Part shown: piece by piece, positions 19,327-28,262 of the stretch
Layout of the letters: every line of letters begins with the position of its first letter
How positions within the stretch are numbered: the first letter of the stretch is position 1
Source of the DNA: Pseudomonas peradeniyensis
GTDB lineage: Bacteria > Pseudomonadota > Gammaproteobacteria > Pseudomonadales > Pseudomonadaceae
Reading direction: 5' to 3'
DNA: 64,000 bases
Assembly: GCF_014268935.2 (NCBI RefSeq)
Contig: NZ_JABWRJ020000002.1
Location: 612,001 to 676,000 of the forward strand
Notes under the pieces: generated by a model
The model's database searches: none
The model's input: the letters and a program-made list of their open reading frames with translations, nothing else
Told to the model about the DNA's origin: nothing
Translations under genes and position numbers: made by a program

Positions 19327-19577
19327 GATCGAGCGCCGCCCGCGCGGCGCATCGCGACGCAAGGCCACTCCTACATCTGTTTCGGGCCAGTCAATCCTGT
19401 GCCATTACCGGGTCCGCCTTGTTGGTACGACGCGGTTTCAGTGTAGGCACCACTGGCGCCTCACCTGTCTCAAGACAGGCACCAAGGCGGGCAACCATGG
19501 CCTGACAGGTTCGGCACGTTGCAACAAATGTAGGAGCGGCCTTGCGTCGCGATGCGCCGCGCGGGCGGCGCTCGATC
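19327..19577. repeat. Widely spaced REP inverted pair
   Basis: Two 50-bp arms (19327-19376 and 19528-19577) are complementary at 49 of 50 positions and contain ATGTAGGAGCGGCCTTGCG and a GC-rich hairpin. They are separated by 151 bases that include a small perfect hairpin, CCTGTCT-CA-AGACAGG. This is a long-spacer REPIN between two genes. Confidence 0.85.
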
Positions 19578-19646
19578 TTGCAGGCGCTGCAAGGCTGCCG
19601 TCGAACACCTGCCAGCCTCACGCGCCCTGTGAAAGGGCTCAGCTAC

Positions 19647-21077
19647 TCACCCCAAACACCGCGTCACATGCTTCACCGACTGATACCCCGAAAGCCCCCA
19701 AGGCCCAAGCTCTCGCCCAATCCCGCTGCCCTTGGTCCCGCCCCACGAGGTCTCGACGAACACCGCCTGCACCGAGTTGATCCACACATGCCCCACCTCC
19801 AGCGCATCGGCCACGCGCTCGGCGCGCTCCAGGTCAGCGGAGCAGACGGTGGCCACCAGGCCGAAGCGGCTGTCGTTGGCCTGGGCGATGGCTTCGGATT
19901 CACTGCCGAAGCGCCGCGCGCACAGCACCGGGCCGAAGATCTCCTCGCTCCACAGGCGGCTGCTCACCGGCACATCCACGTACAGCGTCGGGCTGACGAA
20001 CCAGCCGTCGCGGTCCAGCGCCTTGCCGCCGGCCAGGCACTTCAAGCCCTCTTCGCGGGCGGTGGCGAAATAGCCGGCGACCTTGAGCCACTGCGCCTGG
20101 CTGGTCAGCGGCCCCATGTCCACTTCTTCCGCCAGCGGGTTGCCCACGCGCAAGGCTTCCAGCGCCGCCTGCAAGCGCGGCAGCAGGGCGTCGGCGATGC
20201 CGTCCTGCACCAGCAGGCGCGAGGTGGCCGAGCACATTTGCCCGGCGTTCCAGGTGATGCCGGCGACGATCCACTCCACGGCCTGGTCGACATCGCAATC
20301 GTCGAACACCACGATGGCCGACTTGCCGCCCAGCTCCAGCGTCACCGGGCGGCACTGGGCTGCGGCGGCGCGCATCACCTGGCTGCCGACGCCGTTGCTG
20401 CCGGTGAACGACAGCTTGTCCAGGCCATTGTGACCACTCAGGGCGGCGCCGGTCTCGGCCTTGCCGCCCACGATGTTCAGCACGCCGGCCGGCAGGCCCA
20501 GCACCTCGGCGATCTGGCCGTAGGTCTGCTCGATCAGCGGGGTGACTTCGGAGGGCTTGAGCACCACCGTGCAGCCGGCCGCCAGGGCTGGAGCGAGCTT
20601 CCAGGCGCTGGTCACCAGCGGGAAGTTCCACGGCACGATCAGGCCGACCACGCCCACCGGCTCCAGGCGGGTGCGGGCAGTGAAGCCCGGCGCGGCCAGG
20701 GGCACGTCGCGGTTCTTCGCCGGCAGTTGCTCGGCGAGGTCGGCGTAGTAGGCGAAGGTGGCGATGGCGTCGTCCAGGTCGATTTCGGCCTCGTGGCGCG
20801 GCTTGCCGTTGTTGCGCATCTGCAGGGCGATCAGTTCGTCGCGGCGCTGGCCAAGCTGTTCGGCGAAGCCGCGCAGGTAGGTGGCGCGCTCGGCGGCGCT
20901 GACCGTTTTCCACGATGCCAGGGCGCGACGCGCGGCGGCCACGGCCTGGTCGACCTGGGCGCTGCTGGCGGCCATCAGTTCGGCGAACGGCTGGCCGTCG
21001 GACGGGTTGTGCACAACGATGCAGTCGCTGCCCTGGCCTTCGACCCAGCGGCCGTCGATGTAGTGAGGTGTGGTCAT
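19647..21077 (-). CDS. NAD(P)-dependent aldehyde dehydrogenase
   Basis: A 476-residue ALDH-superfamily enzyme oxidising an aldehyde to the acid. Seen: VGLIVPWNFPL, the Rossmann region FTGSNGVGSQVM, the general-base motif ELGGKSAIVV and the catalytic Cys in GQMCSATSRLLV. The length is usual. It is the last gene of a minus-strand set with an NCS1 permease and an NTF2-like protein, with 13 bp between it and the permease. That suggests it acts on an aldehyde made during breakdown of the imported compound. The closest named groups would be betaine- or gamma-aminobutyraldehyde-type; specificity is not readable. Confidence 0.9.
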   Translation of the reverse strand: MTTPHYIDGRWVEGQGSDCIVVHNPSDGQPFAELMAASSAQVDQAVAAARRALASWKTVSAAERATYLRGFAEQLGQRRDELIALQMRNNGKPRHEAEIDLDDAIATFAYYADLAEQLPAKNRDVPLAAPGFTARTRLEPVGVVGLIVPWNFPLVTSAWKLAPALAAGCTVVLKPSEVTPLIEQTYGQIAEVLGLPAGVLNIVGGKAETGAALSGHNGLDKLSFTGSNGVGSQVMRAAAAQCRPVTLELGGKSAIVVFDDCDVDQAVEWIVAGITWNAGQMCSATSRLLVQDGIADALLPRLQAALEALRVGNPLAEEVDMGPLTSQAQWLKVAGYFATAREEGLKCLAGGKALDRDGWFVSPTLYVDVPVSSRLWSEEIFGPVLCARRFGSESEAIAQANDSRFGLVATVCSADLERAERVADALEVGHVWINSVQAVFVETSWGGTKGSGIGRELGPWGLSGYQSVKHVTRCLG

Positions 21078-21090
21078 GGTCGGATTCCAG

Positions 21091-22590
21091 TCAGGCCATT
21101 TCGGCAGTGGTCACGGGCTTTACGGGCGTGCTTTTGCAACGCACCCAGCGCGGGCCTTGTGGGCCGTACACGCCAGTGGGTTCAGGGAACAGGTTGAGCA
21201 GGATCAGGTACAGCACGGCGGCGATGCCGAGGGTCACCGGCAGGCTCAGGTCGATACCGCCGGCCAGCTCGCCCAGCGGGCCGACGAACTGCCCCGGCAG
21301 GTTGACGAAGCACAGGCCGATGGCCGCGCTAGGGATCCACGCACCCATGCCGCGCCAGTTCCAGCCATAGTCGAACCAGTAGTGGCCGCCTTGCTGGCCA
21401 CGGGTGAACACTTGCAGGTCGTCGGCATGGTAGAAGCCGCGGCGGGTGATCAGGCCGAGGATCATGATCACCATCCACGGGCTTGTGCAGGTGATGATCA
21501 GCACGGCGAAGGTCGACACGCTCTGCACCAGGTTGAAGGTGAAGCGGCCGACGAAGATGAAGCCGATGGCCAGCACGCCGATCAGCAGGGTGGCGGCGGC
21601 GCGGCTGAGCAGGCGCGGGAACACGCTGGACATGTCCAGGCCGGTGCCGTACAGCGCCGTGGTGCCGGTGGACATGCCGCCGATCACCGCGATCAGGCAC
21701 ACCGGCAGGAAGAACCAGCCCGGCGAGATCGCCAGCAGGCCGCCGACGTAGTTGTTGGCGGCGATGTAGTCCGGTGCCTGGCTGGCCACCAGGGTGGCGG
21801 TGCACAGGCCGAACAGGAACGGGATCAGCGTGGCGGCCTGGGCCAGGATCACTGCCAGCATGATGCGCGACTTGGCGGTTTCGCGCGGGATATAGCGCGA
21901 CCAGTCGCCAAGGAAGGCGCCGAACGACACCGGGTTGCTCATGGCCAAAATCGCCGCGCCGACGAACGCCGCCCAGAAGCCGGCCTGGCCGAGGTTGACG
22001 CTGCCGGCGTAGCCCGCGTCGAAGGGCCCGGCGAAGGCGAAGATGCCCAGCAGGAACAGCAGGCTCGAGGCCCACACGGCGATCTTGTTGACCCACAGCA
22101 TGAAGCGAAAACCAAAGATGCACACCACCAGCACCAGCACCGCGAACAGGCCGTAGGCCAGGCCCAGGGTGAGGTCGGTTTCCGGCAGGCCGACCAGGCG
22201 CTTGGCGCCGCCGACCAGGGCATCGCCCGAGCTCCACACCGACAGCGAGAAGAACGCCACGGCGGTCAGCAGCGACAGGAACGAGCCGACGATGCGCCCG
22301 TGCACGCCGAAGTGGGCGCCGGACGATACCGCGTTGTTGGTGCCGTTGAGCGCGCCGAACAGGCCCATCGGCGCAAGGATCAGCGCGCCCACGCCGACGC
22401 CGAGCAAAATCGCCCAGACGCCGGCCTGGAATGACAGCCCGAACAGCACCGGGAAGCTGCCCAGCACGGCGGTGGCGAAGGTATTGGCGCCGCCGAAGAT
22501 CAGGCGGAACAGGTCCAGCGGGGCGGCGTCGCGTTGATCGTCGGGGATCTGTTCGACGCCATTGGTCTCGATACCGGTCGAGTGGCTCAT
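21091..22590 (-). CDS. NCS1-family cytosine/purine/allantoin-type permease
   Basis: A 499-residue inner-membrane importer with about 12 hydrophobic segments. NCS1 signatures include the N-terminal FGGANTFATAVLGSFPVLFG, SNPVSFGAFLGDWSRYIPR and the WMVIMILGLITRRGF region. The family brings in nucleobases, hydantoins, allantoin or related N-heterocycles by cation symport. It sits between the NTF2-like gene and the aldehyde dehydrogenase on the same strand. The neighbouring isochorismatase-like amidohydrolase on the other strand supports uptake of a nitrogen compound that is then hydrolysed and oxidised. Confidence 0.9.
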   Translation of the reverse strand: MSHSTGIETNGVEQIPDDQRDAAPLDLFRLIFGGANTFATAVLGSFPVLFGLSFQAGVWAILLGVGVGALILAPMGLFGALNGTNNAVSSGAHFGVHGRIVGSFLSLLTAVAFFSLSVWSSGDALVGGAKRLVGLPETDLTLGLAYGLFAVLVLVVCIFGFRFMLWVNKIAVWASSLLFLLGIFAFAGPFDAGYAGSVNLGQAGFWAAFVGAAILAMSNPVSFGAFLGDWSRYIPRETAKSRIMLAVILAQAATLIPFLFGLCTATLVASQAPDYIAANNYVGGLLAISPGWFFLPVCLIAVIGGMSTGTTALYGTGLDMSSVFPRLLSRAAATLLIGVLAIGFIFVGRFTFNLVQSVSTFAVLIITCTSPWMVIMILGLITRRGFYHADDLQVFTRGQQGGHYWFDYGWNWRGMGAWIPSAAIGLCFVNLPGQFVGPLGELAGGIDLSLPVTLGIAAVLYLILLNLFPEPTGVYGPQGPRWVRCKSTPVKPVTTAEMA

Positions 22591-22677
22591 GGTGATGCTC
22601 CAGCGCGAATGTTGTCGGCCGTCGGGCGGCCTTGTTGTGGGTGCGATGGCAGTGCGGCAGGGCCGCTTGAAAGGGAA

Positions 22678-23067
22678 TCAGGCCGGCGAGATGACCGACA
22701 GGTGCTCGTGGCAGGCCAACCAGCGTTCGCCGTGCAGGCGGAAGACGATGGTCTCGCGTTCGTTCAGGTCGAGGGTTTCGCCAGCGACGCGCAGGCGCGT
22801 GGCCACATCGTGCATGAAGATCGCCACGTCGCCCTGCAGGCTCATCTGCGCGTTGCTCGACTCACAGCCGAGCACGGCGAATCCGTCCGCCTGCCAGCTC
22901 GCCCAGAGATCTTCATAGGCGCGGCGAGACAGCAGCGGTTGCGGCACGGTGTGGAAAAGGAAGGTGGCGTCTTCGCTGAAGCAGGCGAAGTAGCGGGCGG
23001 TGTCGTTGCTGGCGAAGGCGGCGACGAGGTCGGCGGCGGCCTGCCGTACCTGGAGTGTCTGGTCCAC
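22678..23067 (-). CDS. NTF2-like / SnoaL-type small protein
   Basis: A 129-residue NTF2-fold protein (QAAADLVAAFASNDTARYFAC...YEDLWASWQADGFAVLGCESS...DVAIFMHDVATRL...GERWLACHEHLSV), similar to DUF4440/SnoaL-like proteins that serve as small isomerases, hydrolases or ligand binders. I choose the GTG at 23067, with GAGG 8 bases upstream; the longer frame to 23205 adds a proline-rich stretch unlike the family. It is first in the operon with the NCS1 permease and aldehyde dehydrogenase. The role is unknown but pathway-linked by context. Confidence 0.75.
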   Translation of the reverse strand: MDQTLQVRQAAADLVAAFASNDTARYFACFSEDATFLFHTVPQPLLSRRAYEDLWASWQADGFAVLGCESSNAQMSLQGDVAIFMHDVATRLRVAGETLDLNERETIVFRLHGERWLACHEHLSVISPA

Positions 23068-23510
23068 GGGAGTGGCCTCACGGTTTATTGTGATTGTTGG
23101 TGAAGCGATTCTGGTGGGGGCGGGCGGGGGGAAAAATCGCTGTGGGCAAATAATCAGTTCAGGAAATCGTGAACCAATGGGCTGACCGACCAAGTAACCG
23201 ACCAAGTAGCGCTACTAAAAATTGCCGATCCATCAGGCTGGTGATTGGGGGCAGGCACTTCATCATCGTTCCCCCAGCGCAACTCTGAGGGTTCACCCAT
23301 GGGCCTACCGATCTGCGTCTCTCCTCTCTACCGTTAGCCCTGTCGCCCGCCTGGCCCCAGGCCGCACGGGCATTTGCCACGGCCCGCCGACTGACGGTCG
23401 CTTCGTTCAGCCAGCGTTGCCTACTCTCATAGTCCCCACTGTGGATGTGTGGGGCGCGGCCCGACCGCAGCGGCCAGGATGGCCTGTTCTCACACCAAGA
23501 GGAGAGAACG
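23068..23510. promoter_or_regulatory. Divergent intergenic region with tandem 12-bp repeat
   Basis: This region separates the NTF2-like/permease/ALDH operon from the isochorismatase genes. It contains a perfect tandem repeat of ACCGACCAAGTA (23185-23208) followed by the palindrome GTAGCGCTAC (23206-23215), a plausible regulator site controlling both directions. I see no gene in the remaining bases. Confidence 0.4.
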
Positions 23511-24200
23511 ATGAGCAATTTCTCGCAAGTCGCCAACTTCGAAGGCCAGGTGCCACGCATCGACCCCAACAACGCCACCATGCTGCTGATCGACCACCAG
23601 AGCGGCCTGTTCCAGACGGTCAAGGACATGCCCATGACCGAGCTGCGGGCCAATGCCATCACCCTGGCCAAGGTCGCCAGCCTGGCGAAGATCCCGGTCA
23701 TCACCACCGCCTCGGTACCCCAGGGCCCCAACGGCCCGTTGATCCCGGAAATCCACGAGGCCGCGCCACATGCGCAATACGTGGCCCGCAAGGGTGAGAT
23801 CAACGCCTGGGACAACCCCGAGTTCGTCGCCGCGGTGAAGGCCACCGGACGCAAGCAACTGATCATTGCCGGCACCATCACCAGCGTGTGCATGGCTTTT
23901 CCCAGCATCAGCGCGGTTGCCGCTGGCTACCAGGTGTTCGCTGTCATCGACGCGTCAGGCACCTACTCCAAGATGGCTCAGGAAGTGACCCTGGCGCGGG
24001 TGGTCCAGGCCGGCGTGGTGCCGATGGACACCGCCGCCGTCTGCTCCGAGGTGCAGCGTACCTGGAACCGTCCGGACGCCGCCCAGTGGGCCGAGGCCTA
24101 CAGCGCGGTGTTCCCGCACTATCAACTGCTGATCGAGAGCTACGCCAAGGCCCAGGCCGTCGTCACCGGTCATGAGCAACTAGACTCGCAACGCGACTGA
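23511..24200 (+). CDS. Isochorismatase-fold hydrolase (YcaC-like paralogue)
   Basis: A 229-residue cysteine hydrolase. The triad residues are in place: Asp in [12 protein letters not shown], Lys in [11 protein letters not shown] and Cys in [12 protein letters not shown] start at the ATG at 23511, preceded by AGAGGAGAGAAC; the longer frame has no support. It is about 20 residues longer at both ends than the adjacent YcaC and shares INAWDN and [12 protein letters not shown] with it, so the two look like an old tandem duplication. It probably hydrolyses an amide or ureido bond. The substrate is unknown. Confidence 0.88.
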   Translation: MSNFSQVANFEGQVPRIDPNNATMLLIDHQSGLFQTVKDMPMTELRANAITLAKVASLAKIPVITTASVPQGPNGPLIPEIHEAAPHAQYVARKGEINAWDNPEFVAAVKATGRKQLIIAGTITSVCMAFPSISAVAAGYQVFAVIDASGTYSKMAQEVTLARVVQAGVVPMDTAAVCSEVQRTWNRPDAAQWAEAYSAVFPHYQLLIESYAKAQAVVTGHEQLDSQRD

Positions 24201-24236
24201 CTCTGGCTGTTTCCCATCCAAGCAAGGAGATCCACC

Positions 24237-24857
24237 ATGGCATTCCAATACAAGCGTCTGGACAAGAACAACGCCGCGGTACTGCTGGTCGATCACCAGA
24301 CCGGGCTGCTGTCGCTGGTGCGCGACATCGACCCGGACCGGTTCAAGAACAACGTGCTGGCGCTGTCCGACCTGGCCAAGTACTTCAAGCTGCCGACCAT
24401 TCTCACCACCAGTTTCGAGACCGGTCCCAACGGCCCGCTGGTGCCCGAGCTCAAGGAGCAGTTCCCCGAGGCGCCCTACATCGCCCGCCCCGGCAACATC
24501 AACGCCTGGGACAACGAGGACTTCGTCAAGGCGGTGAAAGCCACTGGCAAGAAGCAGCTGATCATCGCCGGCGTGGTCACCGAGGTGTGCGTGGCCTTCC
24601 CGGCGCTGTCGGCGCTGGAGGAGGGCTTCGATGTGTTCGTGGTCACCGATGCCTCCGGCACCTTCAACGAGCTGACCCGCGACTCGGCCTGGCGTCGCAT
24701 GGAGGCCGCCGGCGCGCAGTTGATGACCTGGTTCGGCGTGGCCTGCGAGCTGCACCGTGACTGGCGTAACGACATCGAAGGATTGGGCACGTTGTTCTCC
24801 AACCACATTCCCGACTACCGTAACCTGATGACCAGCTACAGCAAGCTGGCCAAGTGA
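24237..24857 (+). CDS. ycaC: YcaC-type isochorismatase-family hydrolase
   Basis: A 206-residue protein very like YcaC of E. coli and P. aeruginosa, as I recall that sequence: YKRLDKNNAAVLLVDHQTGL, LTTSFETGPNGPLVPELK, and the C-terminus FSNHIPDYRNLMTSYSKL. Catalytic Asp is in LLVDHQTG, Lys in VKATGKKQ or nearby, and Cys in GVVTEVCVAFPA. YcaC forms ring-shaped oligomers and its substrate remains uncertain. It lies 36 bp after the paralogue and is presumably co-transcribed. AAGGAG precedes the ATG. Confidence 0.9.
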   Translation: MAFQYKRLDKNNAAVLLVDHQTGLLSLVRDIDPDRFKNNVLALSDLAKYFKLPTILTTSFETGPNGPLVPELKEQFPEAPYIARPGNINAWDNEDFVKAVKATGKKQLIIAGVVTEVCVAFPALSALEEGFDVFVVTDASGTFNELTRDSAWRRMEAAGAQLMTWFGVACELHRDWRNDIEGLGTLFSNHIPDYRNLMTSYSKLAK

Positions 24858-24917
24858 CGGTGTGTCCGGGCCCCGGTGGCGGGGCCCGGGCCCGTCCTGT
24901 CGGTTACGAGGTAATGG

Positions 24918-27074
24918 ATGGCTCCACTGATTGCCTATTTCAGGCTTGCCCTGCGCCCCGGGCGCGATGTGCTGCTGTTCGCGCTGCGTACGGTGGTGGC
25001 GGGCCTGCTGTGTCTCTACCTGGCGTTCGTGTTCGACCTGGAACAACCGAAATGGGTGCTGATGACGGTGATCATCATCAGCCTGCCGCTGGCCGGCATG
25101 ACCCTCAAGCGCAGCCTCGCGCAGGTGCTCGGCACGGTGGTCGGCGCGGCGGTGGCCGTGCTGCTGATGGCGTTGTTCGCGCAGATGCCGTACACCCTGC
25201 TGGTCAGCCTGGCGCTGTGGCTGGGGCTGTGCACCGCCGGTGGCACCTTGCTGCGCTATACCGATTCCCATGCCTTCGTGCTCAGCGGTTTTACCGCGGT
25301 GGTGGTGGCCATGCTGGCCGTACCCGAGCCCGAGGGCACCTTCATGCTGGCCGTTACACGGGTTACCGAGACCTTGCTGGCGGTGGCCTGCGTGGCCGTG
25401 GTCAGCCTGCTGAGCGCCCGTCCGCAGGCCGTGGCCAACAGCTATTTCGCCAAAGTCGACAGCCTGCTGAAACTGATCGCCCAGCATGCCGCCGAGGTGA
25501 TCCGCACCGAAGAGGACGAGGCCGCATTCGGTCAGCGTCAGGCCCGGTTGATCGCCGAGGTCAGCGCGCTGGAAGGGTTGCGTCGGCACCTGTACTTCGA
25601 TGCCCCGCACCTGCGCAGCGGTGATGGGCTGGTGCAACTGTTCGCCAACCAGCTGGTGCTGCTGGTTTCGCGACTGCTGGTGCTGCGTCAGCAGCGTGAG
25701 CTGATCAAGGCGCACTGGCAGGGGCCGCTGCCCGCGGATATCCAGCTGCTGCGCGACGCCGAACTGGCGAGCCTGGATGCGCTGGCGCGTGACGGTATGG
25801 CGCTCTCGGCAGCGGACCGCGAGGCCCTGCGCACCCTGCACAAGGGGTTCGATGACGCCGCCGACCGTGCGGAATTTCTCAATGAGCCACTGCCCCCGCA
25901 CCTGCGCGCCCTGGCCTGGGCCTTGCGCTGGGAGCAGGCGCGCCTGCTGCAGCAACTGGACGAGCTGATCGAGCTGAACGAGGTCATCCAGCAGGGCCGT
26001 CTGGCCAGTTGTCCCCAGCAGCAGGGGCGCGCCAGCGCCTTGCACCTGGACTGGCCGCTGGCGGCGATGAACGCCGTGCGCGCCTGCCTGGCCCTGTTGC
26101 TGATCGGCGGGTTGTGGATCGAGAGCGCCTGGGATGGCGCGCGTTCGGCGGTGATCCTGATGGGCGTGATGTGTTCGCTGATGGCGACCTTGCCCCGACC
26201 GCTGCTGGCCAGCCAGAACTACAACCGCGGGCTGTTGGTGGGCATGGGCTTGTCCGCGCTCTATCAGTTCGCCCTGCTGCCGCTGTTCACCGACTTCGAG
26301 ATGCTTGCCCTGTGCCTGGCACCGTTGCTGTACCTGGCGGCGGTCGGCCTGGCCAACCCGATGACCGCGGGGATCGGCATGGGCATCGGCCTGATCAGCC
26401 TGTTGATGATCGGGCCGCAGAATGTCGGGGCCTATCACAACAGCGATATCCAGTGGTTCGAGTTCGCCGGTGGCTACCTGGTAGCCGGGGTCCTGGCGAT
26501 GGCCGTGTTCGCGCTGGTCTTTCCGTTCAATGCGCAGAAACGCATCGCCCGATTATTTCGCCAGACCCGTGAGGATGTGCGCCGCCAGGTGCTCGGGAAC
26601 GGTTCGCTGGCCGGGCAGTTCGCCTTCGAGAGCCTGCTGCTTGATCGCCTGTCGGCGCTGATCGGTCTGTTGCCGGCCGCTGCGGACATGACCTCGCGCG
26701 AGCGTGTCGAGTGTGCGCTGGTGTGCCCGGCGCTGGCCATCGCCCTGGGCCAGGCGCGTGCCTTGTGCAACAGTGACCTGGCGTTGCCGGCGGCGACCCG
26801 GACACGCTTGCGGGAAAGCCTGCAGGGCGTCGCCGACTTCGTTGGTGGCCAGGGCGCGGTGGCGCTCGATCCGCTGTTGCGGGAACTGGACGACCAGGCG
26901 CAGTTGCTCGATGCCTTGCATGGCGCGCCAGGGCAGATGGGGCGTGACGTCTTGCGCCGACTGTTCATCCTGCGGGTGGCGCTGGCGGTGGCCGGGCAAT
27001 TGCTGGCGCGTTATCGCCAGGTGCTGGAAGCTGAACGATCGCGGCTGTTGCCGGAGGTGGCCAATGCCCATTGA
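24918..27074 (+). CDS. FUSC-family (AaeB-like) inner-membrane efflux protein
   Basis: A 718-residue transporter with two hydrophobic bundles (residues ~20-170 and ~380-535) separated by soluble helical regions, the plan of FUSC/AaeB p-hydroxybenzoate exporters. It has RTVVAGLLCLYLAFVFDLEQPKW and ARSAVILMGVMCSLMATLPRP. Its stop overlaps the start of a DUF1656 gene by 11 bp, which is followed by a HlyD-type adaptor and a LysR regulator. This is the AaeXAB arrangement, so export of aromatic acids or similar weak acids is the likely job. Confidence 0.9.
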   Translation: MAPLIAYFRLALRPGRDVLLFALRTVVAGLLCLYLAFVFDLEQPKWVLMTVIIISLPLAGMTLKRSLAQVLGTVVGAAVAVLLMALFAQMPYTLLVSLALWLGLCTAGGTLLRYTDSHAFVLSGFTAVVVAMLAVPEPEGTFMLAVTRVTETLLAVACVAVVSLLSARPQAVANSYFAKVDSLLKLIAQHAAEVIRTEEDEAAFGQRQARLIAEVSALEGLRRHLYFDAPHLRSGDGLVQLFANQLVLLVSRLLVLRQQRELIKAHWQGPLPADIQLLRDAELASLDALARDGMALSAADREALRTLHKGFDDAADRAEFLNEPLPPHLRALAWALRWEQARLLQQLDELIELNEVIQQGRLASCPQQQGRASALHLDWPLAAMNAVRACLALLLIGGLWIESAWDGARSAVILMGVMCSLMATLPRPLLASQNYNRGLLVGMGLSALYQFALLPLFTDFEMLALCLAPLLYLAAVGLANPMTAGIGMGIGLISLLMIGPQNVGAYHNSDIQWFEFAGGYLVAGVLAMAVFALVFPFNAQKRIARLFRQTREDVRRQVLGNGSLAGQFAFESLLLDRLSALIGLLPAAADMTSRERVECALVCPALAIALGQARALCNSDLALPAATRTRLRESLQGVADFVGGQGAVALDPLLRELDDQAQLLDALHGAPGQMGRDVLRRLFILRVALAVAGQLLARYRQVLEAERSRLLPEVANAH

Positions 27075-27270
27075 CTTCGAGGTGGGCGGGGTCTACCTGC
27101 CGCCCATCGCCCAGGCGCTGCTGCTGGCGCTGCCGTTGTTTCTGCTGGTCGATGCCTTGTTGCGCCGGGTGGGCGTGCTGGCATTCACCTGGCATCCGGC
27201 GCTGTTCCAGGGTGCCTTGTACACCGCGATTTGCGCGGCCCTGTTGTTGTGGATGGGAGTGAGCAGGTAG
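27064..27270 (+). CDS. DUF1656 small membrane protein (AaeX-like)
   Basis: A 68-residue protein with two transmembrane helices (IAQALLLALPLFLLVDALL and GALYTAICAALLLWMGV). It starts MPIDFEVGGVYLPP, the DUF1656 hallmark. It overlaps the FUSC gene by 11 bp and the next start follows its stop directly, so the three genes are translationally linked. Members accompany FUSC/HlyD efflux pairs; the precise role is unknown. Confidence 0.9.
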   Translation: MPIDFEVGGVYLPPIAQALLLALPLFLLVDALLRRVGVLAFTWHPALFQGALYTAICAALLLWMGVSR

Positions 27271-28224
27271 ATGTCGTCGATCAAGCCGCTGTTGTCGCGC
27301 AGCCTGACCCTGGTCATGCTGGCCGTTGCCATCGTGCTGGGCTGGCTGGCCTGGACGCACTATACCCAGGCGCCCTGGACCCGCGACGCACGGGTGCGGG
27401 CCGATGTGGTCACCCTGGCGGCGGAGGTCAGCGGCCGAATCGTCGCCCTGCCGGTGCGGGACAATCAGTTCGTGCACAAGGGCGACCTGCTGTTGCGCAT
27501 CGACCCGGCGCGCTATGAACTGGCCGTGCTGCATGCCCGGCGCGCGGTCGAGGTGGCACGGGCAGCTCTGGGGCAGTCGCAGGCGAACATCGTCGCCAAC
27601 CAGGCGTTGCTCAAGCAGCGGCGCAGCGAGGAACAGCGCCGTGGCAAGCTGCAGTCACTGTCGGCCATTTCCGCCGAGGAGTGGGAAAAGTCCAAGACTG
27701 ATGTGGCTGTGGCCCAGGCCGACCTGCTGCGCGAGCAGTCCAGCCTCGGCCTGGCGCAAGCCAATGTGCAACTGGCCGAAGCCACGCTGGAACAGGCGCA
27801 ACTTGACCTGCAGCGCACCGAGGTGCTGGCGCCGGTCAATGGTCATGTCACCAACCTGCTGACCCGCCAGGGCGACTTCGCGCAACCGGGCGCCGCATTG
27901 CTGGCGTTGGTGGACAGCGATTCGTTCCATGTCAGTGGCTACTTCGAGGAGACCAAGCTGCCGCGCATCGCCGTCGGCAGCCGGGCGCGCATCGTGTTGA
28001 TGAATGGCCAGGCGTTGCAGGGCACGGTGGAGAGCATCGCCTACGCCATCACCGACCGTGAGAACCAGCCGGGCAACCGCCTGCTGGCCAACGTCAACCC
28101 GAACTACACCTGGGTCAAGCTGGCCCAGCGCGTGCCGGTACGCCTGCGCCTGGAGCCGCAGGATGCCGAGGCGCCTGCTTTGCGGGCCGGGACCACCGCC
28201 ACTGTGACGATCCTCGAAGAATGA
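27271..28224 (+). CDS. HlyD/EmrA-type periplasmic adaptor of the efflux system
   Basis: A 317-residue membrane-fusion protein. An N-terminal anchor (LSRSLTLVMLAVAIVLGWLAW) leads a split biotinyl-lipoyl domain (DARVRADVVTLAAEVSGRIVALPVRDNQFVHKGDLL and LAPVNGHVTNLLTRQGDF), an alpha-hairpin (residues ~85-165) and a beta-barrel (HVSGYFEETKLPRIAVGSRA). It is shorter than RND adaptors, matching AaeA/EmrA-like partners of FUSC pumps. It links the FUSC protein to an outer-membrane channel. Its start abuts the DUF1656 stop. Confidence 0.92.
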   Translation: MSSIKPLLSRSLTLVMLAVAIVLGWLAWTHYTQAPWTRDARVRADVVTLAAEVSGRIVALPVRDNQFVHKGDLLLRIDPARYELAVLHARRAVEVARAALGQSQANIVANQALLKQRRSEEQRRGKLQSLSAISAEEWEKSKTDVAVAQADLLREQSSLGLAQANVQLAEATLEQAQLDLQRTEVLAPVNGHVTNLLTRQGDFAQPGAALLALVDSDSFHVSGYFEETKLPRIAVGSRARIVLMNGQALQGTVESIAYAITDRENQPGNRLLANVNPNYTWVKLAQRVPVRLRLEPQDAEAPALRAGTTATVTILEE

Positions 28225-28262
28225 CGGATGATGCAGCAGTGAGCCGTGGACGAGTGTTGCCG

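Noticed and set aside
18687..19352. A 221-residue minus-strand open frame in the gene-poor stretch
   Set aside because: No ribosome site, no recognisable family, and a basic His/Arg/Leu composition typical of reverse-strand shadows.
24180..26438. A 752-residue open frame on the minus strand opposite ycaC and the FUSC gene
   Set aside because: Antisense shadow with the same Gln/His-rich composition and no family.
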